A stretch of 64,000 nt of DNA, taken from contig CM038046.1 in NCBI GenBank assembly GCA_021397845.1, positions 3,019,001-3,083,000 of the forward strand. The letters are read 5' to 3'. The translations under genes and the position numbers were made by a program. Positions 22,301-31,352 of the stretch are shown here, in pieces. The DNA is from Areca catechu. Its lineage: Eukaryota > Streptophyta > Magnoliopsida > Arecales > Arecaceae. Under the pieces are notes generated by a model. That model saw only the letters and a program-made list of their open reading frames with translations. It was not told the origin of the DNA and did no database searches. Each line of letters begins with the position of its first letter. Within the stretch, counting starts at the first letter, position 1.

Positions 22301-23799
22301 TATTGCTGCCAAGATCGCGTGGCCCGTAGCTGTTGTCAGCGCCGGAGTACGCTCCCTTCGCTATCTGGCCGTCCGGTGGTCCTGGACCTGCAAAACAGGG
22401 GTTAGTGACCCGGGTCGGGATTTCCGGTGAGGGCACTCCAATGGTCAAGTCAGTGACGATCCAGGAAAACAGATCCTCCTGGTCGAGCCCCTCTTGATGG
22501 ACTCCACATTAGGAGGAGTGAATGGTGTGAGAGTGGGATGCAAGTGTGTCGGGAGAAGAGCGGCCTAGCTAGAGGGATTCTCTGTGTGGCCTTTCTGCCC
22601 ACCCTTGCTTGGATTTGCTTGTGGTGCCGTGCTCTCTGGTTGAGCTTGCACTTGTGTTTGAATGGTATTGTATTACCTCATTTGCCTCGCTTCTTTCGGG
22701 CTTTGTAGTCTAGGTTACCATTGGGCGCTTGTCTTGGGATCTCCGCTGGGCTGTCAGGCACGTGCGGCAGTGTCCTGAGGCGTCTTTCCCGATTCGTGAT
22801 AAGGGAAGCTGTCATATGTTCTGACATTCCTTCTGGTCGCCTCATTCCGGGAAACCTGGCAATACCTCGATCGGGGGGCCGCCGCCTCTAGGATTCGAAT
22901 CTACTGGTTGACTTCCTTTTTTGGGTGGTTCAGGTGGTTGGTGAGGAGCATGGCACCTCGATCAGTGGGCCTCTCCCCTTTCTGGTGTAACCGGTGGCCG
23001 TAGGTGGTCATTGCGGCCTGGTGGATGTCTTAGTGCAATCCTCGGACGGCTCGCCGGTGTCCTGGGATGGCGGTGCTGTCCCTTTGTTCGCCGGTGCTTA
23101 CGCCTAAGCTGGGGGCTGAGCTGGAAAGGCCGGTTTCGACTCTGACCTAAGTGTCCTGAGCTCGCGGGATCACCTCGGCGGAGGAGGGCAGAACGCGGGC
23201 CCGGTCCAGAGGGCTCGACCTCGGAGAGGCTCCACGTGGCGGAGGAGGGCTGAGCTCGACTCCGACCATGGGGCTCGATCTTTGAGGGGCTCGCTCTGGA
23301 GGGCAGAGCGCGGGCCCGGTCCAGAGGGCTCGACCTCGAAGAGGCTCCACGTGGCGGAGGAGGGCTGAGCTCGACTCCGACCATGGGGCTCGATCTTCGA
23401 GGGGCTTACTCTGGAGGGCAGAGCGCGGGCCCGGTCCAGAGGGCTCGACCCCGGAGTGGCTCCACGTGGCAGAGGAGGGTTGAGCTCGACTCCGACCACG
23501 GGGCTAGATTTTCGAGGGGCTCACTCTGGAGGGCAGAGCACAGGTCCAGACTAGATGGCTCGACCTCGAAGAGGGGCTCGATCTGGAGGGCGCCGCTTGG
23601 CTCCGGCATAGGTGTCCCGGGCTTGCGAGTCCGACCTGGCGGAGGACAGAGCTCGGCTTCGACGGGCGGTCCCGTTGTCCCGGGGGAGCTCAGCCCGGCG
23701 AAGGAGTCTGAGCAGGAAATCTGATGCGGCGCCTGGTGCAGCGGCTTTCTTTGGCATGGCGTTTGACAGCTACTCCATGTCAGTGGTCTTGCCAAATCA
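22301..23799 (-). repeat. 5' LTR of element B
   Basis: Partner of 9072-10588 and 1,499 bp long. The end next to the leader reads CAATA instead of CAACA on the element strand. Three to four 115-bp subrepeats lie at 23170-23560. Confidence 0.9.
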
Positions 23800-24030
23800 C
23801 TTCCGAAGCGTTACACCAAAGCCAGGAAACTTCCAAAGCCCCGCACTCAAGTTGAGAGCCTCAGCGCCTCGCACCAAAGTCGGGAAACTTCCGATGCCTC
23901 GCACTCAAGTTGGAAGCCTCAGTGCCCCGCACCAAAGCCAAGAAACTTCCGAAGCCCTGCGCTCAAGCCAGGAGCCTCAGCACCCTGCACCAAAGCCAAA
24001 AAACTTCCAAAGCCTCGTATTTAAGTCAAG
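23800..24030. repeat. Short tandem array, AGCCAGGAAACTTCC type
   Basis: Alternating units with CACCAAAGCCAGGAAACTTCC and CACTCAAGTTGAGAGCCTC, about 30 bp each, five to seven copies. The left flank of element B (8995-9071) contains two more, so B inserted inside this array. Confidence 0.8.
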
Positions 24031-24032
24031 AG

Positions 24033-24250
24033 TTGAGGTCGAGCTCCCGTCCGAGGTCGAGCTCCCATCCGAGGTCGAGCTCCCTGCTGAGGTCGAGCTC
24101 CCATCCAAGGTTGAGCTCCTGTTCGAGGTCAAGCTCCCTGCTAAGGTCGAGCTCTCGTTCGGGGTCGAGCTCCCGTATAAGGCCGAGCTCCCAATGGAGG
24201 TCGAGCTCCCGTTCAAGGTCGAGCTCCTGTCTGAGATCGAGATCCCAACT
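24033..24250 (+). repeat. 18-bp tandem repeat encoding EVELPS
   Basis: About twelve imperfect copies of GAGGTCGAGCTCCCGTCC. The plus-strand reading frame spells EVELPS, EVELPA, KVELLF and related hexapeptides, and the unit is a multiple of three so it stays open. It is part of a longer plus-strand frame from 23612 to 24283 that shows no known domain. Confidence 0.85.
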
Positions 24251-24526
24251 AATGTGAAGAAGACCAACCCCCACCATGGCTAGGGAAGGCGACGAACAAG
24301 ATATGACTCCCAGAAAATGGAAATGGAGAAAATCCCGTGCATTCCATGCAACACATAGCAAGAGGAAGACCCCGTCACCCCATGCACACCATACAATACT
24401 ATGGAGTGGGATGTCGCCTTCCACTTCATGCAACATGATGCAAATAGAGATCTTGTTACTCCATGCAACATGTGAGGGATTTCGACATTGGATGGTACGA
24501 GATTCATAGGCACATGCATTATACTA

Positions 24527-24549
24527 CCCCCCCCCCCCCCCCCCCCCCC
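24527..24549. repeat. Poly-C run of 23
   Basis: Uninterrupted C homopolymer followed by GCGCAAGG. Length may be affected by sequencing or assembly. Confidence 0.95.
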
Positions 24550-25380
24550 GCGCAAGGATTTCCGCGACACCATCATCACGAACCTTGTTAACGTCCTCGA
24601 CCCCGGGAGTGCACGAGGCTGACCACCATGGGAGCTCGTGATGGCACTCCTCCGCTAGCCAGAGTTTGCGACGGCCGCGCCTATGCTAGCAGCTCACAGT
24701 GGGAGAACACTACAATAAATATAAGAAGACCTCCACCATCAAGATCCCCCAGCAACCCAACTAGGAGGACCCTGATTGAGTCATTGCCCAGGGAGTGGGG
24801 GCAACTTCGGCAATATCTAAGGGGTGCCGTGAGCTTGGCCTTGTCAACCATGTTCCTGGTTATGTATGTTCATCCAAACCGCGCACCTCACCAACCTCAC
24901 ACTCTCATACTTGGCACTGCCCTCTATCTGGTCAACGAGGAGTCGATTGAGGTACTAGCAAGATGCTCCACAGCCCCATCTTTCCAGATGGAGTGCTCAA
25001 CAGCACCACCTGCTAATCGACCGAAGAGGAGTGGACCAAAATACTAGCATAATCACTCCACAGCACTGTCTTTCATCCAGCTAACTAGCCTTCGGTCGAA
25101 GTACAAACAAGTGAGTCTCAGCCCCAATGTCTTCTCTCTGGTCAGCAAGCAACCGATCATAATGAGGATAGTCGTGACTCTATGCCTTCATCCTCATCAA
25201 TAGGCTCTTAAAGCCCCACGACCGGCCTCCGACAGGTTAGGCCCCATCCAGTGACTGACTTCTTGTAGCCAATACAAAATCTGCTATAGCTCAAGGCCGA
25301 ATAGATAACACTACTCCCTTCATCCAAAACAGTAAAAGTTGGAAACTGGCAACGTTTTGGACTCAGGGAGTGAGGGCATC

Positions 25381-26486
25381 TATTATAGTAGTAATAGTAG
25401 ATCTATTCGGCCCACCATGGTATCACGGTTGTTCAGCTCCAAGTCTTCCAGCCAAATAAAGTAACAAGACCTGTCACCAAATAGAAGAGCAGAGCTCCCA
25501 GGTTGACCTGAGTTGAGCTCCCAGGCCAACTTGAGCTCCCAAGCCGACCAGAGCAGAGCTTCCAGGCCAACCTAAGCGCTCCCAAGCCGACCTGAGCACC
25601 TAAGCCGACCAGAGTAGAGCTCCCAAGCCAACTTGAGCTTTCAAGCTGACCAGAGATGAGCTCCCAGGCCGACCTGAGCTTCCAAGCTGACTAGAGCAGA
25701 GCTCCCAGGCTGATCTGAGCTCCCAAGTAGACCACAGCAGAGCTCCCAGGCTGACCTGAGCTCCTAGTCGACCAGAGCTAAGCTCCCAGGCCAACCTGAG
25801 CTCCCAAGCCGACCAGAGTTGAGCTCCCAGGCCAACTTGAGCTTCCAAGCTGACTAGAGCAAAGCTCCCATGCCGACCTGAGTTCCCAAGCCAACTAGAG
25901 CAGAGCTCCTGGCCAAGTAGAGCTCCATGCCAAGCCATGCTTCTAGCCGAGTAGAGTCCCTGCCGGGTATAGCTCCATGCCAAGTCATGCTCCTGGCCGA
26001 GTAGAGTTTCTGGACACGAGAAGATTCCCCCCTTTCTACAGTTCATGGTGGGAAGTTGGTGGAAAATGAACCGTGATCCCTGCAGGATGCATATGAAAAA
26101 GACCTAGATAGTGACTTAACCGTGATGTCGCGGTCCCCGCTGAACCTATCGCGATTCTCAGGAAGGTGCATCCCTCGTAGAAGAGTGCTCTGCCAGGACT
26201 TTAAGCCCTGTAGCACACCACCTGCAACCCCTGCAGAGGAGTGCTCTGCCAGAACTCTAGGTCCTGTAGCACACCGCCTACACTCCCTGCAGAGGAGTGC
26301 TCTATCAAAGCCTCACAGGTATACTAGGATCTCACGTGCCTATCAAAGCCTCGCAGGTCTACTATAACTTCATAAGCCTATCAGAGCCTCACAAGCCTAG
26401 CAAGGCTTTCTTCATGGCTCATGTCAGATAATATCTCAATAAAAGATATGAGAGACAGGATCCTAATACTCTACCAGAATTTGTTG
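25381..26486 (+). repeat. Right LTR of element A, truncated
   Basis: Aligns with the left LTR from GTAATAGTAGATCTATTCGG to CTACCAGAATTTGTTG and then stops at the first base of element C. The rest of this LTR (the part starting CAAGGTGTCAAGAGG in the left copy) is absent. It shows what the left LTR looked like before copia insertion: ACCATGGTATCACGGTTGTT with no break. Confidence 0.75.
25490..25915. repeat. GAGCTCCCAGG array in right LTR of element A
   Basis: Same 35-45-bp degenerate units as at 6420-6935. Confidence 0.8.
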
Positions 26487-28231
26487 TGATGTGGCAGGAT
26501 CGCTGACATGGAGGAACCGGCAGGCGCGACGTCAAGAGAGGATGCCACGTCGACTCTCCAGCTCGGATCCCACTACCGAGCAGAGCTGAGCTCCCTCAGG
26601 ATGGCAAGTCGAGCTCAGTCCTCCGGCAGGTCGAGCTCATGAGCTCAACGCCTAGGTCGGAGCCGCCTTCTGCCCTCCAGAGCGATACCCTCGGAGGTTA
26701 GTGCCCTGCGGTCGAGGTCGAGCCAAGAGCTCACCCGCCGATGTGGAGCCTGTCCGAGCGCGCGCCCTCTGGACCTGGTCCGTCTTCCACCCTCCAGAGT
26801 GAGACCCTCAGAGGTTAGTGCCCTGCGATCGAGGTTAAGCCAAGAGCTCACCCGCCGATGTGGAGCCTCTCTGAGCGCGCGCCCTCTGGACCGGGTCCGC
26901 CTTCTACCCTCCGGAGCGAGACCCTCGGAGGTTAGTGCCCTGCGGTCGAGGTCGAGCCAAGAGCTCACCCGCTGATGTAGAGCCTCCACCTTCTGCCCTC
27001 CGGAGCGAGACCCTCGGAGGTTAGTGCCTTGCGGTCGAGGTCGAGCCAAGAGCTCACCCGCTGATGTAGAGCCTCTCCGAGCGCGCGCCCTCTGGACCGG
27101 GTCCGCCTTCTGCCCTCCGGAGCGAGACCCTCGGAGGTTAGTGCCCTGCGATCGAGGTCGAGCCAAGAGCTCACCCGCCGATGTGAAGCCTCTCCGAGCG
27201 CGCGCCCTCCGAACCGGGCCCGCACCTCGCCCTCCTCCACCTAGGCATCCCCGCAAGCTCGGAGCGCCTAGGCTAGAGTGAGCCTTGCCGTCCCAGCTCG
27301 GCCTCAGCCCGGACGAAGACCTCACCAGCCGAGGACACCGGTGAGCCGCCTGAGGACCGTACCGGAGCGCCCCCCAGGACGTACTGACATCTGAGATTGC
27401 CAGTTACACCAAAAAGGCAAACAGCACGTTGATCGAGATGCTACATTCCTTACCAACCACTCAAATCACCCAAGAAAGAAGGCCAACCGGAAGCTTCAAA
27501 CCCCGCGGGCGGTGGCCCGCCATTCGAGGCACCCCCAAATTTTTCGGAACGAGGCAACCAAGAAGAGTGTCGCCTGACAATGCACCTTATCACGAATTAG
27601 GAAAGGCTCCCTGGGACACCGCCGCATGCGCCTGACAGCCCGGCGGGGATCCCGAGATAAGTACCGAATGGTAACCAAGTTTACAGCAAGCCCGGAGGTA
27701 ACACAACAACTCCAAGGACCCAAAAAAAAAGAACAAGAAAAAAGGAAGAGAAAAAAAAAAGGCAACCCCCACCAAGATGAGGGGGAGGGCACCACCATCA
27801 CCACCATAAGCACAAGCACAAGCCCGACCAAGAGGGCGAAGCATCGCTACCACCACCGATGAAGGGAAACGAGGGGTACAAGGAGAGGCGGAGGAATAGA
27901 GCATCCCTCTGTCCCCGCTATCACTCTCCCCCTGCAACGTTTACACCTTCACGCCCATCTTTTACTCCTCCTAGTATGGAGTCCATCAAGAGGGGCCCGA
28001 CTAGGAGGATCTGTTCTCCCGGATCGTCACTGATTTGATCATCAGAGTGCCCCTACCGAAAATCCCGATCCAGGTCTCTAACCGCTGTCTCGCAGGCTCG
28101 GGAGCGGGGGACCGCCAGGCGGCGAGGCGACTGCGCACGAAGCGGAGGCCCGGGAACCGGGAACGGCGGGCAACAGGAGCGCACTCCGGCGCCGGTAGCA
28201 GCTACAGGCCACGGCGATCTTGGCGGTAATA
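26487..28231 (+). repeat. Left LTR of element C
   Basis: About 1,745 bp. It contains about four copies of a 117-bp subrepeat (26690-27220) carrying GAGGTTAGTGCCCTGCG and GAGCTCACCCGC. It ends GGTAATA rather than the usual CAACA. Confidence 0.8.
26690..27225. repeat. 117-bp subrepeats in left LTR of element C
   Basis: GAGGTTA motifs at 26694, 26811 and 26928 are spaced 117 bp; a fourth unit is shorter. Related single units occur at 34610-34860 in the right LTR. Confidence 0.8.
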
Positions 28232-28260
28232 GATTGGCACGCCAGGTAGGGGGAAAGACG
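28232..28260 (+). promoter_or_regulatory. Leader and primer-binding region of element C
   Basis: GATTGGCACGCCAGGTAGGGG directly after the LTR; the element B leader differs by one G-to-A change in this block. Confidence 0.7.
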
Positions 28261-28263
28261 GGC

Positions 28264-28934
28264 ATGACTAAATCCTTCATCACTCCCCAGGTCAACACAC
28301 CACAGAAGAGCGGTGACGACACAAGCTGGAAAGATCAACAGATTGGCGATCTTCTCTAGGCCTCTCCAATACGTCACTCCCTCTGTCCCCTTCGACGGGA
28401 AATCTACTGACGAAACCATCAGGCACGCAGCGAATGCACGCCTGGAGAGGCATGAGCGCAGGCTGGCGCGGTTTCCCCGCCGATCCATCAGCATGCGAGG
28501 CTCAGCTGTTGAGCCTCTGGACTACAACGTCCGCCACCAGTGGAGCCCTTCTCTGGCCACAGTGAGGCAGAGTGTCATCGCCTCCACCGCGATCATGGCC
28601 ACAATATTGAAAGATGTCGCGATCGTGCATAGGAGATCGAGAAGCTCATCGGGGAGACCCACCTCCAAAGGTTTACGGGGGGCAGACCTCAAGCAGGGGC
28701 CCCAAGCGCTCGCCATTCTCCTGTCGGCTTCGACCACCGACGCTCACCCCATCGCGAAACCGATGGGAGCAATTGCCTGGGGAACTGCGCTCGTGCTTGA
28801 GAAGACTCGGGGGGCAGGACACCCCGAGACTGATTCCCCCATCATGAGGGGAAGAGAAGGCGAGCGAAGATACCACGGCCATCGGGATGGTGGTCATGAA
28901 CCACCACAGGAAGGCCCCCACGAGGTGGCCTAAG
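28264..28934 (+). pseudogene. Element C gag-protease remnant
   Basis: The plus strand begins ATGACTAAATCC and soon gives gag-head text (VPFDGKSTDETIRHAANARL, ERHERRLARFPRRS), then a short out-of-frame zinc-knuckle remnant near 28580, then the linker text KPMGAIAWGTALVLEKTRGA that matches the gag-protease linker of element B. The gag core is deleted between about 28520 and 28560, and everything downstream of the linker (protease core, RT, RNase H, integrase) is deleted. Confidence 0.72.
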
Positions 28935-29106
28935 TTCCACCCTAAGGGGTCCATTACCTCGAAGCGTTTGATGGCGTCAGGCTCTCCCGAGGGAGGTGGG
29001 CCTGCAACCTGGAAAGACGCCCCCAGTAAGGTAAGTTTCCCTACCAACGATCGTGATAATGATTTTTTTCCTTTGCACGGGTATCCGCATGTTTTGCATG
29101 AAAGGA

Positions 29107-29830
29107 CCAACTCCAAGCATCCCCGAGCCCAGCTCCATGACGTAGAAGGATATTCGAGCCACGTAGCTCTCTAACTCCAAGCGTCCCCGTGCCCAGCTCC
29201 AGGACCTAGAAGGATCTTCGAGCCACGTAGCTCTCCAACTCCAAGCATCCCCGAGCCTAGCTCCAGGACGTAGAAGGATACTCGAGCCATGTAGCTCTCC
29301 AACTCCAAGCATCCCCGAGCTCAGCTCCAGGATGTAGAGGGATATTCGAGCCACGTAGCTCTCCAACTCCAAGCGTCCTCGAGCCCAGCTCCAGGACGTA
29401 GAGGGATATTCGAGCCACGTAGCTCTCCAACTCCAAGCGTCCCCGAGCCCAGCTCCAGGACGTAGAGAGATCTTCGAGCCACGTAGCTCTCCAGCTCCAA
29501 GCATATTCCCGAGCCCAGCTCCAGGACGTAGAAGGATATTCGAGCCATGTAGCTCTCCAACTCCAAGCATCCCCGAGCCTAGCTTCAGGACGTAGAAGGA
29601 TATTCGAGCCACGTAGCTCTCCAACTCCAAGCGTCCCCGAGCCCAGCTCTAGGATGTAGAAGGATCTTCGAGCCACGTAGCTCTCCAATTCCAAGTGTCC
29701 CGAGCCCAGCTCCAGGACGCCAACCCAAGACCGGAGCTCAGATCTCCGGTCAAAGAATCACCGAGCCAAGTAGCTCTCCATCTCAAACGTCTCCGAGCCC
29801 AGCTCCGGGATGCCAAGGGATCATGGGGCC
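29107..29830. repeat. 64-bp tandem array in element C
   Basis: About ten copies of a unit with GAGCCACGTAGCTCTCCAAC, TCCAAGCGTCCCCGAGCCC and AGCTCCAGGACGTAGAAGG. Because 64 is not a multiple of three, several frames stay open only by luck; the minus-strand ORFs (ELESYVARISFYVLELG) are array products. Confidence 0.92.
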
Positions 29831-29964
29831 ACGTAGCTCCTATCAACGCCTCGAGCCTAGCTCCAAGGCGCCAAAGACCCGAGCCAAGATCTCAGGCAAC
29901 CCCCTGGGCCCGAGCCTAGCTCCACGTCCAGGAAGGCCTCGAGCCTAGCTCCCAGGCAATCAAG

Positions 29965-30205
29965 ACCGGTAACCCCCTTCTCTGATCTCCCCACTTGAAA
30001 AAAAGACGAGAGGGGAAGGAAAGAAAGAGAACAAAGGGGGGAGCCCGGCAGCACCCTTCTCTGATCTCCCCACTCGAAAAGAAGACTAGAGGGGAAGGAA
30101 TGAAAGAGAACAAAATGGAGGTACAACCAGCATCCTCTTCTCTGATCTCCCCACTCTAAAAAAAAAAAAATGAAACAACAAAAAAAAAGAGAGAGAAGGA
30201 GAGTG
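29965..30205. repeat. Three-copy repeat with CTTCTCTGATCTCCCCACT
   Basis: Three imperfect units of about 75-90 bp, each with CTTCTCTGATCTCCCCACT then an A/G-rich stretch such as GAGGGGAAGGAA. This may be a remnant of the region after the antisense gene's 3' end in relatives: element B has a similar GAGTGGCGAGATCAGAGAAG at 13816. Confidence 0.75.
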
Positions 30206-30269
30206 GGGAATGAAAGAAAGAGAGAACAAGAAGAAAATACAGCATCGTCGAAGCTACCACTTTAAGCGG

Positions 30270-31165
30270 CGATCAGCAACCATCATCCCCGAGCCCAGCT
30301 CTAGGACACCTTCTCAAGACCGGAGCTCAGACTTTTGGCCAAGAGAACTTTGAGCCACGCAGCTCTTAGCAATCATCGTCCCCGAGCCCAGCTCCAGGAC
30401 ACCTTCTCAAGACTAGAGCTCAGACCTCCGGCCAAGAGAACTTCGAGCCACGCAGCTCTCAGCAATCATCGTCCCCGAGCCCAGCTCCAGGACACCTTCT
30501 CAAGACCGGAGCTCAGACCTCCGGCCAAGAGAACTTCGAGCCACGCAGCTCTCAGCAATCATCGTCCCCGAGCCCAGCTCCAGGACACCTTCTCAAGACT
30601 GGAGCTCAGATCTCCGGCCAAGAGAACTTCGAGCCACGCAGCTCTCAGCAATCATCGTCCTCGAGCCCAGCTCCAGAACACCTTCTCAAGACCGGAGCTT
30701 AGATCTCCGGCCAAGAGAACTTCGAGCCACGCAGCTCTCAGCAACCATCGTCCTCGAGCCCAGCTCCAGGACACCTTCTCAAGACCGGAGCTCAGATCTC
30801 CGGTCAAGGGAACTTCAAGCCAAGCCGCTCTCAGCAATCTCCGTCCCCGAGCCCAGCTCCAGGACATCTTCTCTAGACCAGAGCTCAGATCTCCGGCCAA
30901 GGGAACTTCGAGCCAAGCCGCTCTCAGCAACCTCCGTCCCCGAGCCCAGCTCCAGGACATCTTCTCAAAACCGGAGCTCAGATCTCCGGCTAAGGGAACT
31001 TCGAGCCGAGCCGCTCTCAGCAATCTCTGTCCTTGAGCCCAGCTCCAGGACATCTTCTCAAGACCGGAGCTCAGATCTCCGGCCAAGGAAACTTCGAGCC
31101 GAGCCGCTTTCAGCAATCTCTGTCCCCGAGCCCAGCTCCAGGACATTTTCTTATGGCCGGAGCTC
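30270..31165. repeat. 93-bp tandem array in element C
   Basis: GAGCCACGCAGCTCTCAGC occurs at 30352, 30445 and 30538, exactly 93 bp apart, and the series goes on to about 31150 with about nine to ten units. The unit is 31 codons, so long frames stay open on both strands. Confidence 0.93.
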
Positions 31166-31333
31166 AGATCTCATGACTGTCGGCCAATGACATCTTCGAG
31201 CCTAGCGGCCTGCGAGTGCCTCAACCTCAGACAAGGAGAAGCCCTTCTCTTTGAAGTCCCCGAGCAAAAAAAAAAAGAGAGAGAGGGGAAGAGGGAAGGA
31301 TAGAGAAAGAGTCTCTGACAAAGCAATCCAAGC

Positions 31334-31339
31334 TTTATT
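31334..31339 (-). terminator. Polyadenylation signal of antisense gene C
   Basis: AATAAA on the minus strand shortly after the end of the coiled-coil frame. Confidence 0.5.
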
Positions 31340-31352
31340 GATCAAATACAAA

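Larger units (their letters stand above)
9072..23799 (-). mobile_element. Gypsy element B, Tat lineage, with antisense gene
   Basis: Minus-orientation Ty3/gypsy element of 14.7 kb including a 1.24-kb solo LTR. LTRs of 1,517 and 1,499 bp frame gag, protease, RT, RNase H, a second RNase H of the type special to the Tat lineage (MDGASNSGRSGAGL), and integrase. Between the end of integrase and the 3' LTR lie a tandem array and a spliced gene on the opposite strand. The target duplication is CTTCA (9067-9071) and CTTCC (23800-23804), one mismatch. All coding parts have stops or frameshifts. It is inserted in element A. Confidence 0.9.
23805..25380 (+). other. Interior of element A, right part
   Basis: The sequence resumes exactly where the left interior stopped (CCAGGAAACTTC / CTTCCGAAGCG). 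It holds two short tandem arrays, a poly-C run and about 800 bp without recognisable coding domains. A G-rich tract GGGAGTGAGGGCATC just before 25381 may be the polypurine tract. Confidence 0.5.
714..26486 (+). mobile_element. Element A: non-autonomous LTR retrotransposon, heavily interrupted
   Basis: Two related terminal blocks frame the element: 714-8179 (with a nested copia element) and 25381-26486 (cut by element C). Both share the start near GTAATAGTAGATCTATTCGG, arrays rich in GAGCTCCCAGG, a stretch with AGTGCTCTGCCAGGA, and the tail ATATCTCAATAAAAGATA. The left block ends in a gypsy-style U5 (AACTTGAGTGTCGGAGTGTCC, near 7700) and a leader resembling that of elements B and C. The interior, 8180-9071 plus 23805-25380 once nested element B is removed, shows no gag, protease, RT or integrase. 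This resembles a large retrotransposon derivative mobilised by a relative. Its own target duplication cannot be checked because the right end is lost. Confidence 0.6.

Noticed and set aside
24280..24579. Frames around the poly-C run (for example with GGGGGGG)
   Set aside because: Caused by the homopolymer and short repeats; no conserved motif.
29107..29830. CRISPR-like regular array
   Set aside because: Units are contiguous and alike along their whole length, without unique spacers, and sit in a plant retrotransposon.
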